Source: Sphingobacteriales bacterium
GTDB lineage: Bacteria; Bacteroidota; Bacteroidia; Chitinophagales; JADIYW01
DNA: 64,000 nt
Reading direction: 5' to 3'
NCBI GenBank assembly: GCA_016721245.1
Contig: JADKIQ010000006.1
Span: forward strand, 22,640-86,639
The translations under genes and the position numbers were made by a program. Under the pieces are notes generated by a model. It saw nothing but the letters and a program-made list of their open reading frames with translations, was not told the origin of the DNA and ran no database searches. The stretch's first letter is position 1. Every line of letters starts with the position of its first letter. Positions 8,218-17,295 of the stretch are shown here, one piece after another.

Positions 8218-8562
8218 ATGGCAGTAACAAATAAATTGTCCCGCAGGGAAAAAATAAAATTCAGTATTCGCAAAAAATTGAGCGGTACTGCAGATCGTCC
8301 GAGATTATCTGTATTTAGAAGTAACAGCGAAATCTATGCACAAATTATTGATGATACAACAAAAAAAACAGTGTTGTCTGTATCTTCTCTGAAAGCAACC
8401 GGAACAAAAACGGAGAAAGCAAAAGTAGTAGGAGCAGCTATCGCAGAAAAAGCAAAAGCAGCAAATATTACACATGTAGTATTCGACAGAAACGGATTTT
8501 TATATCACGGCAGAGTGAAAGCATTAGCGGATGCTGCAAGAGAAAATGGTTTACAATTCTAA
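8218..8562 (+). CDS. rplR: 50S ribosomal protein L18
   Basis: L18 binds 5S rRNA with L5 and L25. The 114-residue protein contains RPRLSVFRSNSEIYAQIIDD and the C-terminal FDRNGFLYHGRVKALADAAREN motif. A 52-bp gap separates it from rplF; no convincing structure was seen there. Confidence 0.97.
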   Translation: MAVTNKLSRREKIKFSIRKKLSGTADRPRLSVFRSNSEIYAQIIDDTTKKTVLSVSSLKATGTKTEKAKVVGAAIAEKAKAANITHVVFDRNGFLYHGRVKALADAARENGLQF

Positions 8563-8582
8563 TTTCATAAGGAATAAAAGAT

Positions 8583-9104
8583 ATGTCAAAAGTAAAAGAA
8601 AATAAAGTTAGAGCAGCAACAGAACTGGAGTTGAAAGAAAAAGTGGTGGGTATCCAACGTGTAGCAAAAGTTACAAAAGGTGGTCGTACATTTAGTTTTT
8701 CAGCATTAGTGGTAGTTGGCGACGGACAAGGTACTGTAGGTCATGGCTTGGGTAAAGCTCGTGAGGTACAGGAAGCAATCGCAAAAGGTATTGATGATGC
8801 TAAAAAAAATCTGGTAAAAGTTCCAATTTTAAAAGGAACGATACCTCACGATCAGTTAGCGGAATTCGACGGCGCAAAAGTGTTGATTAAGCCGGCTTCT
8901 CATGGTACAGGCGTAATCGCAGGAGGTTCTATGCGTGCTGTATTAGAAAGCGCAGGCGTACATGACGTGTTGGCAAAATCATTAGGTTCTGCAAATCCTC
9001 ATAACGTTGTTAAAGCAACTATCAGTGCATTGACCATGTTAAGAGATCCGTTCCGTGTAGCAAAAGATAGAGGAATTAAACTTTCTAAAGTATTTAACGG
9101 CTAA
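8583..9104 (+). CDS. rpsE: 30S ribosomal protein S5
   Basis: S5 shapes the mRNA entry channel and influences decoding fidelity. The 173-residue protein has the double-stranded RNA-binding-like domain with KVTKGGRTFSFSALVVVGDG and GHGLGKAREVQEAI, and the C-terminal HGTGVIAGGSMRAVLESAGV loop. It is followed 6 bp later by rpmD. Confidence 0.98.
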   Translation: MSKVKENKVRAATELELKEKVVGIQRVAKVTKGGRTFSFSALVVVGDGQGTVGHGLGKAREVQEAIAKGIDDAKKNLVKVPILKGTIPHDQLAEFDGAKVLIKPASHGTGVIAGGSMRAVLESAGVHDVLAKSLGSANPHNVVKATISALTMLRDPFRVAKDRGIKLSKVFNG

Positions 9105-9110
9105 AAAATT

Positions 9111-9290
9111 ATGGCTAAGATAAAAATCACTCAGGTTAAGAGTACAATCGACAGAAGTCAGCGTCAGAAAGATACCATCAAAGCATTGGGTATCCAAAAG
9201 GTAAACAGAAGCGTTGAAAAAGAAGCTACACCACAGGTATTGGGTATGGTAGCAAAAGTAAAACATTTAGTAACGGTAGAAAATATCTAA
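9111..9290 (+). CDS. rpmD: 50S ribosomal protein L30
   Basis: A 59-residue protein fitting L30 in size and position between rpsE and rplO. The start MAKIKITQVKS and the segment TIKALGIQKVNRSV are characteristic, ending with a short LVTVENI strand. It is short and easily missed, but the reading frame is clear: ATG at 9111, TAA at 9288-9290, two bases before the rplO start. Confidence 0.95.
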   Translation: MAKIKITQVKSTIDRSQRQKDTIKALGIQKVNRSVEKEATPQVLGMVAKVKHLVTVENI

Positions 9291-9292
9291 TA

Positions 9293-9748
9293 ATGAGTAT
9301 CAGTTTAAATAACTTAAAACCGGCTAAAGGTGCCACCAAAAATCGTAAACGTATTGCACGTGGTGAAGGTTCAGGTTCAGGCGGTACAGCTGGCAAAGGT
9401 CACAAAGGAGCAAAGTCACGTTCAGGATACAAATCTAAAAGAGGTTTTGAAGGTGGTCAAATGCCATTACAACGCCGTATCCCTAAACGTGGATTTAAAA
9501 ATCCAAACAGAGTGGAATTCAGAACTATCAATTTAGCTGAATTACAGTCTTTAGCAGAAAAAAACAATATCACAGAATTCAATTTTGAAACATACAGAAC
9601 ATTGAAACTGATAAAAGCATCTGACAAAATTAAAGTTTTGGCAAATGGTGAATTGAAAGGTGCGTTGAAAATTTCAGCACACGCATTCAGTGATAAAGCA
9701 AAAGAAGCAATTGAAAAAAATAGTGGTACTACCACCCTTATAGCATAA
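9293..9748 (+). CDS. rplO: 50S ribosomal protein L15
   Basis: L15 is a late-assembly large-subunit protein. The 151-residue product has the glycine- and lysine-rich N-terminal arm (RGEGSGSGGTAGKGHKGAKS) and the GGQMPLQRRIPKRGF motif. It precedes secY by 4 bp, the standard spc arrangement. Confidence 0.97.
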   Translation: MSISLNNLKPAKGATKNRKRIARGEGSGSGGTAGKGHKGAKSRSGYKSKRGFEGGQMPLQRRIPKRGFKNPNRVEFRTINLAELQSLAEKNNITEFNFETYRTLKLIKASDKIKVLANGELKGALKISAHAFSDKAKEAIEKNSGTTTLIA

Positions 9749-9752
9749 GCTT

Positions 9753-11084
9753 ATGAAGCAATTTTTCGACACACTAAAAAATATCTTCAGCATAGAAGAC
9801 TTAAGAAAAAGAATATTCTTGACCTTAGGTCTTATTTTTATCTATCGCTTAGGTTGTTTTGTTGTATTACCGGGTGTAGACCCAACGAAAATTAGCACTG
9901 AGGGTGCAAAAGGTATATTTCAGATATTCGACTTGTTTGCAGGTGGTGCCTTTACAAAGGCATCCGTTTTTGCATTAGGTATCATGCCTTATATATCTAC
10001 TTCTATCGTAATGCAGTTGCTTACGTTAGCAGTTCCTTATTTCCAGAAATTACAGAAAGAAGGAGAAAGCGGAAGAAAGAAAATAACACAATACACGAGA
10101 TACGGAACGGTTTTAGTAACCGCGTTTCAGGGTTTTGCATATGTAAAATTCCTGTATTCTCAGAACATCGTTTCTCCTGAGATTTCTACAGCGCTATTCT
10201 CTTTATCTACTATGATTATCCTGATTGCCGGTACGATTTTCGTAATGTGGTTAGGTGAGCAGATTCAGGAAAGAGGCTTAGGAAACGGTACTTCTTTAAT
10301 TATCATGTCCAATATTATTTCCCGTTTACCGGCATCTTTCTGGGCAGAAGCAAAAGCAAGAGCTATTACAGGCAGCGGAATTTTAATGTTGATTTTAGAA
10401 TTAGCAGTTCTTGGATTGGTAATTATTGCAACCATTATGTTGATTCAGGCAATCAGAAAAGTACCTTTGAGTTATGCAAAACAAATGTCAGGCGGTAATA
10501 ATGCCTACACACAGCGCAGAGGATTTTTACCATTAAAAGTAAATATCGCAGGTGTAATGCCAATTATCTTTGCACAGGCATTTTTATTCATCCCGGGCAC
10601 CATTGCACAATTATTTCCGGATAGTTCTGCTTCAGGATTTTTAAGACAAATCACAGACTTTACATCCTTACCATATAACATCATTATGTTCTTAATGGTG
10701 GTTTTATTCACTTACTTCTATACAGCATTAATCATGAATCCTGTACAGATGGCGGATGATTTAAAAAGAAATAATGGATTTATACCAGGTGTAAAACCAG
10801 GTGCAAATACAGCTGAATATATAGATACAGTTTTGTCAAGAATAACATTACCGGGTTCTGTGTTTTTAGGATTTATTGCCATTATGCCATCATTTGCAAA
10901 AATAGTAGGTGTTAATAGCCAGTTTGCTTATTTCTTTGGCGGTACATCTTTATTAATTTTAGTTTCTGTAGTATTAGATACGATGCAGCAAATCAATTCT
11001 CATTTATTAAGCCGACACTATGATGGTTTAACAAAATCAGGAGCAAAGATCAGAGGCAGAAACGTGATGTCAACAGATTATTAA
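9753..11084 (+). CDS. secY: Protein translocase subunit SecY
   Basis: SecY forms the inner-membrane protein-conducting channel with SecE and SecG. The 443-residue protein shows about ten hydrophobic segments, the plug-region sequence GIFQIFDLFAGGAF near residues 52-65, the GLGNGTSLIIM motif and the cytoplasmic loop KVPLSYAKQMSGG. Its place after rplO and before map is the usual spc layout. Confidence 0.98.
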   Translation: MKQFFDTLKNIFSIEDLRKRIFLTLGLIFIYRLGCFVVLPGVDPTKISTEGAKGIFQIFDLFAGGAFTKASVFALGIMPYISTSIVMQLLTLAVPYFQKLQKEGESGRKKITQYTRYGTVLVTAFQGFAYVKFLYSQNIVSPEISTALFSLSTMIILIAGTIFVMWLGEQIQERGLGNGTSLIIMSNIISRLPASFWAEAKARAITGSGILMLILELAVLGLVIIATIMLIQAIRKVPLSYAKQMSGGNNAYTQRRGFLPLKVNIAGVMPIIFAQAFLFIPGTIAQLFPDSSASGFLRQITDFTSLPYNIIMFLMVVLFTYFYTALIMNPVQMADDLKRNNGFIPGVKPGANTAEYIDTVLSRITLPGSVFLGFIAIMPSFAKIVGVNSQFAYFFGGTSLLILVSVVLDTMQQINSHLLSRHYDGLTKSGAKIRGRNVMSTDY

Positions 11085-11097
11085 TTTCTAAGGAGAG

Positions 11098-11898
11098 ATG
11101 ATACATTTAAAAACTCCTGAAGAAATTGAATATATACGTAAGAGTTCTTTGTTAGTTAGCCAGACGCATGCGTTACTGGTAGAATATATAAAACCGGGTG
11201 TCAAAACCTCAAAACTGGATGAAATTGCAGAGCAATTTATCAGAGATAACGGAGCTGTACCGTCCTTCAAAGGATATGGTGGATTTCCGGCTACACTTTG
11301 TATTTCAGTAAATGAACAGGTAGTACATGGTTTTCCTTCTGACAGAGAAATTCAGGAAGGAGATATTCTTTCAGTAGATTGCGGAGTCTATAAAGACGGT
11401 TATCACGGCGATTCAGCATTTACATTTCCAATCGGAGAAGTGGATGCGGAAGCCAAAAAACTACTCCAGATTACGTTTAATTCCCTTTATATCGGAATTG
11501 AACAGGCTGTAGCCGGTAACCGGGTGGGCGATATTGGATTTGCTATCCAGAATTACTGTGAATTTACTCATAAATACGGCGTTGTCCGCGATTTGGTAGG
11601 TCATGGTATAGGTAAAGATTTGCACGAAGATCCTCAGGTTCCGAATTACGGAAAGAGAGGAAAAGGGCCGATGTTACAGGAAGGATGGGTGATTGCAATA
11701 GAACCAATGATTAATATGGGTACTTTTCAGGTAAGGACTTTATCTGACAAGTGGACGATAATAACTAAGGATGGTAAGCCTTCCGCTCATTTTGAGCACA
11801 CGGTAGCCGTAAAAAAAGGGAAAGCTGATATACTTAGTGACCATAATTTAATATTCGAAGCGATAAAAAAGTCAGAATATATTAAGGATTTCAGATAA
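11098..11898 (+). CDS. map: Methionine aminopeptidase, type I
   Basis: Removes the initiator methionine from new proteins. The 266-residue protein has the pita-bread-fold metal ligands in order: aspartates in SVDCGVYKDGYHGD, the histidine of VGHGIGKDLHEDP, the glutamate of IEPMIN and a C-terminal glutamate in AHFEHTVAV. The start codon lies just after an AGGAGAG stretch, one of the few clear Shine-Dalgarno-like sites here. Gene order secY-map-infA is standard. Confidence 0.97.
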   Translation: MIHLKTPEEIEYIRKSSLLVSQTHALLVEYIKPGVKTSKLDEIAEQFIRDNGAVPSFKGYGGFPATLCISVNEQVVHGFPSDREIQEGDILSVDCGVYKDGYHGDSAFTFPIGEVDAEAKKLLQITFNSLYIGIEQAVAGNRVGDIGFAIQNYCEFTHKYGVVRDLVGHGIGKDLHEDPQVPNYGKRGKGPMLQEGWVIAIEPMINMGTFQVRTLSDKWTIITKDGKPSAHFEHTVAVKKGKADILSDHNLIFEAIKKSEYIKDFR

Positions 11899-11932
11899 TT
11901 ATTACGATATTTGCAGTCCGAAAATGAAAATT

Positions 11933-12151
11933 ATGGGTAAAACAGATTTAATAAAGTTAGATGGTACGATCACGGAAGCTCTTTCTAACGCGATGTTTCG
12001 CGTTAAGTTGGAAAACGGCCACGAGATTTTAGCTACAATATCCGGTAAGATGCGTATGAATTACATACGAATTCTCCCGGGCGACAAAGTCGCGGTTGAA
12101 ATTTCTCCGTACGATCTCTCCAGAGGAAGAATAACTTTCAGATATAAATAA
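11933..12151 (+). CDS. infA: Translation initiation factor IF-1
   Basis: IF-1 occupies the ribosomal A site during initiation. The start at 11933 gives MGKTDLIKLDGTITEAL and the normal 72-residue length; an ATG three codons upstream (11924) is possible but gives an atypical N-terminus. The OB-fold core includes FRVKLENGHEILATISGKMRMNYIRI-type sequence and GDKVAVEISPYDLSRGRI. It is followed 17 bp later by rpmJ. Confidence 0.96.
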   Translation: MGKTDLIKLDGTITEALSNAMFRVKLENGHEILATISGKMRMNYIRILPGDKVAVEISPYDLSRGRITFRYK

Positions 12152-12168
12152 ACTAAACGATAGATACC

Positions 12169-12285
12169 ATGAAGGTAAAAGCATCAGTAAAAAAACGAAG
12201 CGAAGACTGCATCATCGTGCGCAGAAAGGGCAGAGTGTATGTAGTGAATAAAAAGAATCCAAAATTTAAACAAAGACAAGGATAA
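12169..12285 (+). CDS. rpmJ: 50S ribosomal protein L36 (zinc-free form)
   Basis: A 38-residue basic protein, MKVKASVKKRSEDC..., ending in NKKNPKFKQRQG, between infA and rpsM as expected for L36. Of the zinc ligands of classical L36 (three Cys and one His) only one Cys remains, so this is the zinc-independent form. The stop is 4 bp before rpsM. Confidence 0.95.
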   Translation: MKVKASVKKRSEDCIIVRRKGRVYVVNKKNPKFKQRQG

Positions 12286-12289
12286 TACA

Positions 12290-12667
12290 ATGGCAAGAGT
12301 ATCAGGTATAGATCTTCCTAAAAATAAAAGAGGCTTCGTGGCTCTTACTTATATTTATGGAATCGGTAGTTCAACAGCATTAGCTATATTAACCACAGCA
12401 GGTGTTGACCCACAGAAGAAAGTGCACGAATGGAATGACGATGAAGCTACAGCTATTCGTAATGCCATCACCACAGAATTCAAAGTAGAAGGCCAATTAC
12501 GTTCCGAAGTTCAGTTAAACATCAAACGTTTAATGGATATCGGTTCTTACAGAGGTATCCGTCACCGTAAAGGTTTACCGGTTCGCGGACAGAGCACTAA
12601 ACGTAACGCACGTACCCGTAAAGGAAAACGTAAAACTGTTGCGGGTAAAAAGAAAGTAACTAAATAG
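12290..12667 (+). CDS. rpsM: 30S ribosomal protein S13
   Basis: S13 contacts P-site tRNA and forms bridges to the large subunit. The 125-residue protein starts ARVSGIDLPKNKRGFVALTYIYGIG and contains DIGSYRGIRHRKGLPVRGQSTKRNARTRKG-type sequence near the C-terminus, followed by a lysine-rich tail. It opens the alpha-operon part of the block. Confidence 0.97.
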   Translation: MARVSGIDLPKNKRGFVALTYIYGIGSSTALAILTTAGVDPQKKVHEWNDDEATAIRNAITTEFKVEGQLRSEVQLNIKRLMDIGSYRGIRHRKGLPVRGQSTKRNARTRKGKRKTVAGKKKVTK

Positions 12668-12689
12668 TAAAATTGTAAGTCTAATATAA

Positions 12690-13082
12690 ATGGCACAAGC
12701 AACAAAAAAGACAGCGAAAAAAAGAGTAGTTAAGGTAGAAGCCGAAGGGTATGTTTACGTTAAAGCTACTTTCAATAACATCATCATCTCTTACACCAAC
12801 AAAGCTGGACAGGTAATTTCATGGAGCAGCGCGGGTAAATGTGGTTTCAGAGGTTCTAAAAAAAGCACTCCGTATGCAGCTCAGATGGCAGCACAGGATG
12901 CTGGAACTAAAGCTTATGAAGCTGGTTTGAGAAGAGCTGAAGTATTCGTAAAAGGACCGGGCGGCGGAAGAGAATCTGCTATCCGTACTATCGGAAACGC
13001 AGGTATCGAAGTAACCGTAATTCGCGACGTAACTCCATTGCCACACAATGGCTGTCGTCCACCAAAGAAAAGAAGAGTTTAA
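12690..13082 (+). CDS. rpsK: 30S ribosomal protein S11
   Basis: S11 lines the platform near the E-site mRNA. The 130-residue protein has the FNNIIISYTNKAGQVISWSS and GPGGGRESAIRTIGNAGIEV motifs and ends with PHNGCRPPKKRRV, a near-invariant C-terminus. Confidence 0.98.
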   Translation: MAQATKKTAKKRVVKVEAEGYVYVKATFNNIIISYTNKAGQVISWSSAGKCGFRGSKKSTPYAAQMAAQDAGTKAYEAGLRRAEVFVKGPGGGRESAIRTIGNAGIEVTVIRDVTPLPHNGCRPPKKRRV

Positions 13083-13100
13083 TTTTAGAAGTTTACAACA

Positions 13101-13709
13101 ATGGCAAGATATACAGGACCACGTACTAAAAAATCAAGAACATTTGGAGAGCCAATCTTCGGATACGATAAAGCATTTGAAAAAAGAAAATATGCTCCGG
13201 GACAACATGGTAATTCAAGAAAACGTTCTACTAAATCTGAATACGCAGTTCAGCTGAAAGAAAAACAAAAAGCAAAATACACATACGGCATTTTGGAAAG
13301 ACAGTTCTACAAAACGTTTGAAGAAGCTGCCCGTAAACATGGTGTAACAGGTGAAAACTTACTTCGCTTATTGGAACAACGTTTAGACAACACAGTTTTC
13401 CGTTTAGGTTTTGCACCTACACGTAGCGCTGCTCGTCAATTCGTAAATCACAAACACGTAACCGTAAACGGAAGAATTTTAAATATTCCTTCTTATACAG
13501 TAAAAGTGGGTGATGTAATCAGTATCCGTGAAAAATCTAAAAATTTAGAGGTTGTTCAGGAAACATTAAAATCAGCAGGTGTTAAAAAATACGGCTGGTT
13601 AGAATTAAATACTTCTAAACTGGAAGGAAAATACCTGGAAATTCCTAACAGAGATCAGATCCCTGAAAATATCAAGGAACAACTGATTGTCGAGTTATAC
13701 TCTAAATAA
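13101..13709 (+). CDS. rpsD: 30S ribosomal protein S4
   Basis: S4 initiates assembly of the small-subunit body and regulates the alpha operon in E. coli. The 202-residue protein is the zinc-free type, with the S4 RNA-binding domain (RLDNTVFRLGFAPTRSAARQFVNHKHVTVNG, about residues 93-123). A 69-bp gap to rpoA holds a small hairpin, TCCC facing GGGA, around 13728-13742. Confidence 0.97.
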   Translation: MARYTGPRTKKSRTFGEPIFGYDKAFEKRKYAPGQHGNSRKRSTKSEYAVQLKEKQKAKYTYGILERQFYKTFEEAARKHGVTGENLLRLLEQRLDNTVFRLGFAPTRSAARQFVNHKHVTVNGRILNIPSYTVKVGDVISIREKSKNLEVVQETLKSAGVKKYGWLELNTSKLEGKYLEIPNRDQIPENIKEQLIVELYSK

Positions 13710-13778
13710 AATTTTTTTTGAAGAGAAGTCCCGTATTGGGATATTCAGAATTCAACTTTAAAAAATAAATTAATAATT

Positions 13779-14774
13779 ATGGCTATTTTATCATTTCAAA
13801 AACCGGATAAGATTCTTTTACAGAAAGCTACCGACTTCGAAGGAACATTTGAATTCGCACCGCTTGAACCTGGTTTTGGAAATACAATCGGTAACGCATT
13901 ACGCAGAGTATTGTTATCTTCTTTAGAAGGTTATGCAATTACTAACATCAAAATTGCGGGTATCAATCACGAATTTTCTACTATCAAAGGTGTAATCGAA
14001 GATGTTACGGAAATCGTATTGAACATCAAACAAGTTCGTTTAAAAAGAGTATTACAGGATGCAGATGCAGGTTATGAAAAAATCTACATCTCTCTTAAAA
14101 ATAAAGAGCAGTTCACAGCAGGTGATATCGAAGCACATACCAATGTATTTGCAGTAACCAATCCTGATTTAGTGATTTGCAACATGGAAAAAAACGTTCA
14201 CATCGAGTTAGAAATCTCTATCGGAAAAGGAAGAGGTTATGTAGCTGCTGAGGAACATTATGTAGACAGTTCTATCGTGGGTTTAATTCCGGTAGATTCT
14301 ATCTATACGCCAATCAAAAACGTACGTTACAAAATCGAAAATACTCGTGTGGAGCAACGTACTGACTTTGAAAAATTAATCATCGATGTGAAAACAGATG
14401 GTACTATCCATCCGGAAGACGCGGTGAAAGAAGCAGCGAAAATCTTGATTCAGCACTTAATGCTGGTTTCTGACGAGAATATCACATTCGATTCAGAAGA
14501 AAAAGGTCAGGAAGAAGTGGTTGATGAGCATATCTTACACATGCGTAAGATTTTGAAAACACCATTGGAAGATTTAGACCTTTCAGTTCGTGCTTACAAC
14601 TGCTTGAAAGCTGCTAAAATCAATTCATTATCTGAATTGGTACAATACGATACAAACGAGTTATTGAAATTCAGAAACTTCGGACGTAAATCGTTAGTGG
14701 AAATCGAAGAATTAATCATTGAGAAAGGAATGCACTTTGGTATGGACCTTTCTAAATTCAAATTAGAAGACTAA
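13779..14774 (+). CDS. rpoA: DNA-directed RNA polymerase subunit alpha
   Basis: Alpha subunit, the assembly platform of RNA polymerase. The 331-residue protein has the N-terminal dimerisation domain with LEPGFGNTIGNALRRVLLSSLEG (about residues 27-50) and the C-terminal DNA-binding domain with the helix-hairpin-helix segment LLKFRNFGRKSLVEIEELI. Standard location between rpsD and rplQ. Confidence 0.98.
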   Translation: MAILSFQKPDKILLQKATDFEGTFEFAPLEPGFGNTIGNALRRVLLSSLEGYAITNIKIAGINHEFSTIKGVIEDVTEIVLNIKQVRLKRVLQDADAGYEKIYISLKNKEQFTAGDIEAHTNVFAVTNPDLVICNMEKNVHIELEISIGKGRGYVAAEEHYVDSSIVGLIPVDSIYTPIKNVRYKIENTRVEQRTDFEKLIIDVKTDGTIHPEDAVKEAAKILIQHLMLVSDENITFDSEEKGQEEVVDEHILHMRKILKTPLEDLDLSVRAYNCLKAAKINSLSELVQYDTNELLKFRNFGRKSLVEIEELIIEKGMHFGMDLSKFKLED

Positions 14775-14794
14775 ATAAATAAACTACTGTCGCC

Positions 14795-15331
14795 ATGAGA
14801 CACGGAAATAAAATAAATCACTTAGGCAGAAAATACGGACACAGAGCCGCGTTGTTGAAGAACTTATCTTCTGCACTATTTATGCACAAAAGAATCGAAA
14901 CTACTGTAGCGAAAGCAAAAGAGTTGAGAGGTTATGTAGAGCCATTGGTTACAAAAGCAAAAGATAACACAACGCACTCACGTCGTGATGTATTCTCTTA
15001 CTTACAGGATAAATATGCTACCAAAGAATTATTCGATGTTATTGCACCAAAAGTTGGAAACAGACCTGGTGGTTACACAAGAATCGTTCGTTTAGGACAA
15101 CGTCAGGGTGATGCTGCTGAAATGGCTATCATGGAGTTGGTAGATTTTAACGAGGTTTACAAACCAAAAGCAGCTGCTGCAGCAGAACCAAAAAAGAAAA
15201 CACGTCGTGCAGGTGCTGCGAAAAAAGCAGAAACAGCAAAAGAAGTGGTAGAAGAAAAAGCTGCAGAAGTAGAAGAAGTGAAAGATACTGTAGAAGATGT
15301 AACACCAACGGAGGAAAAAACAGAAGAATAA
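14795..15331 (+). CDS. rplQ: 50S ribosomal protein L17 with acidic Ala/Glu tail
   Basis: The first ~120 residues are typical L17 (MRHGNKINHLGRKYGHRAAL, NRPGGYTRIVRLGQRQGDAAEMA). After that comes a tail of about 55 residues, first basic (PKKKTRRAGAAKK) then strongly acidic with Glu, Val and Ala. It is the last gene of the ribosomal block and is followed by a strong terminator. Confidence 0.96.
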   Translation: MRHGNKINHLGRKYGHRAALLKNLSSALFMHKRIETTVAKAKELRGYVEPLVTKAKDNTTHSRRDVFSYLQDKYATKELFDVIAPKVGNRPGGYTRIVRLGQRQGDAAEMAIMELVDFNEVYKPKAAAAAEPKKKTRRAGAAKKAETAKEVVEEKAAEVEEVKDTVEDVTPTEEKTEE

Positions 15332-15354
15332 GAAATGATTTTTTCAACACATAC

Positions 15355-15385
15355 AAAAGGATAGCATTATTTGCTATCCTTTTTT
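15355..15385 (+). terminator. Terminator after the ribosomal block
   Basis: AGGATAGCA (15358-15366) faces TGCTATCCT (15372-15380) across a short loop, flanked by A residues and followed by a run of T. It ends the rps/rpl transcript 24 bp after the rplQ stop. Confidence 0.9.
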
Positions 15386-15424
15386 TATTTTTAAATGATC
15401 AGCAAATTATAAAAAAAAATCGCC

Positions 15425-16516
15425 ATGCCAAATACACCAGCCATTTTATTACTTGAAGACGGAACATCGTTTGCAGGACAAGCCTGCGGAAAAATCGGAA
15501 CTGCCACCGGAGAAATTTGTTTCAATACGTCGATGACCGGTTATCAGGAATTATTTACCGATCCGAGTTATTTCGGACAACTTCTGATTTCTACGAATGT
15601 GCATGTAGGAAATTATGGCATCAAAGAAACGGAATCAGAATCCGACCATATTCAGATTGCCGGCTTGATTTGCCGGGATTATACCAATAGCTTTTCACGA
15701 AAACAAGCGGATCAATCTATTGAAGATTATTTTACGCAAAACAACCTCGTAGGTATTACCGGAATTGACACACGTGCTGTGGTGCGTCATGTACGAGAAA
15801 AAGGTGCGATGAACGCCATTGTTTCTTCAGAAAATACAGACATTGATTTTTTAAAGAATGAATTGAAAAATGTACCGGGGATGGAAGGTCTGGAACTTTC
15901 GTCAAAAGTAACTACGAAAGAAGCGTACACCTATGGTAATCCGGATGCAAAGTATAAAATTGCGGCACTGGATTTTGGTATAAAAAAGAACATTCTTCGC
16001 AACTTTGATAACAGGGATTGCTTTATTAAAATATTTCCTGCAACCACTCCGTTTGCAATGTTAAAAGAATTTCAGCCGAATGCTTATTTTATCTCCAATG
16101 GCCCCGGCGATCCGGCTGCAATGGACTATGCCGTAGAAACAGTAAAACAAATTTTAGAAGAAGACAAGCCTCTTTTTGGCATTTGCTTAGGCAATCAGTT
16201 GCTGGCAAGAGCCGTTGGCATTCCAACTTATAAGTTGCACCACGGACACCGCGGCGGCAATCATCCTGTAAAGAATTTAAAAACCGGCAAATGCGAAATC
16301 ACCACACAAAACCACGGCTTTGCCGTAGATATGGATGCGTTGAAAGCATCTGATAAAGCAATGCTCACACACATCAACTTAAACGACAATTCTGTAGAAG
16401 GCTTGGAGGTAGTTGGCAAAAAAGCGTTCTCTGTTCAATTCCATCCGGAAGCAGCACCTGGTCCACATGACTCCCGTTATCTGTTCGATGATTTTATCAA
16501 AATGATGATAAGTTAA
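15425..16516 (+). CDS. carA: Carbamoyl-phosphate synthase small subunit
   Basis: Glutaminase subunit that supplies ammonia to the large subunit (carB, not in this window) for arginine and pyrimidine synthesis. The 363-residue protein has the CarA N-terminal domain (LLEDGTSFAGQACG, NTSMTGYQE) and a class I glutamine amidotransferase domain with the nucleophile cysteine in LFGICLGNQLL and the histidine-glutamate pair in FHPEAAPGP. It stands alone between a terminator and a TerC-family gene. Confidence 0.95.
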   Translation: MPNTPAILLLEDGTSFAGQACGKIGTATGEICFNTSMTGYQELFTDPSYFGQLLISTNVHVGNYGIKETESESDHIQIAGLICRDYTNSFSRKQADQSIEDYFTQNNLVGITGIDTRAVVRHVREKGAMNAIVSSENTDIDFLKNELKNVPGMEGLELSSKVTTKEAYTYGNPDAKYKIAALDFGIKKNILRNFDNRDCFIKIFPATTPFAMLKEFQPNAYFISNGPGDPAAMDYAVETVKQILEEDKPLFGICLGNQLLARAVGIPTYKLHHGHRGGNHPVKNLKTGKCEITTQNHGFAVDMDALKASDKAMLTHINLNDNSVEGLEVVGKKAFSVQFHPEAAPGPHDSRYLFDDFIKMMIS

Positions 16517-16556
16517 TCGATCTTTATTTTAACTGTTTTAATAAAAGTAAATAAAT

Positions 16557-17249
16557 ATGATGGATGCAATTGTACCTTTGGTTTCACTAATCGCGTTAGA
16601 AGTAATTTTAGGAATAGATAATATCATCTTTATTTCCATATTGTCAGATAAGCTGCCGGATAATCAGCGAAATAGATTGCGTTTTTGGGGGATTGGTTTG
16701 GCTATGGTTATGCGTTTATTATTACTGGCATTTATCTCCTGGATTTTAAAATTAGATAAAATACTCTTCACCCTGTTTGATACTGGTTTCTCCGGTAAAG
16801 GTTTAATATTAATTGCAGGTGGTTTATTTCTATTGTACAAAAGCACCAAAGAAATTTATCATAAAACAGAAGAAACAAATGAACCACAACTAAACATGCC
16901 GAAGGAAAGTAGCTTCGGTCGTCTGTTACTGGAAGTTATCTTATTGGATTTAGTGTTCTCTGTGGATTCTATTATAACAGCAGTCGGGATGGTGCAGGAG
17001 CTTTGGGTAATGTACACGGCGGTAATTGTTACGGTAGGTATAATGCTGGTAGCATCAAAACCAATCAGCGATTTTATTAAAAAACATCCGTCGTTCAAAG
17101 TGTTAGCCCTGTGTTTTTTAATGATGATAGGTGTTTCTTTGTTAGCAGAAGGATTTCAATTCAAAATCCCGAAAGGTTACATTTATTTCTCCATGGCATT
17201 TGCCTTTTTTGTAGATATCATGCAAATGAAAACTATAAAGCAGAGGTAA
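16557..17249 (+). CDS. TerC-family integral membrane protein
   Basis: A 230-residue membrane protein with about seven hydrophobic segments. The motif LEVILGIDNIIFISIL near the start and LLEVILLDLVFSVDSIITAVGM in the middle are the paired acidic membrane motifs of the TerC/YoaE family, linked to tellurite resistance and to metal (Mn) export at the membrane. A start three bases later (second Met) is equally possible. The exact substrate cannot be read from the sequence. Confidence 0.88.
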   Translation: MMDAIVPLVSLIALEVILGIDNIIFISILSDKLPDNQRNRLRFWGIGLAMVMRLLLLAFISWILKLDKILFTLFDTGFSGKGLILIAGGLFLLYKSTKEIYHKTEETNEPQLNMPKESSFGRLLLEVILLDLVFSVDSIITAVGMVQELWVMYTAVIVTVGIMLVASKPISDFIKKHPSFKVLALCFLMMIGVSLLAEGFQFKIPKGYIYFSMAFAFFVDIMQMKTIKQR

Positions 17250-17295
17250 TTATTTTACTCAATTTTATTCTCAACTTTTATTTGTAATTTTCAAT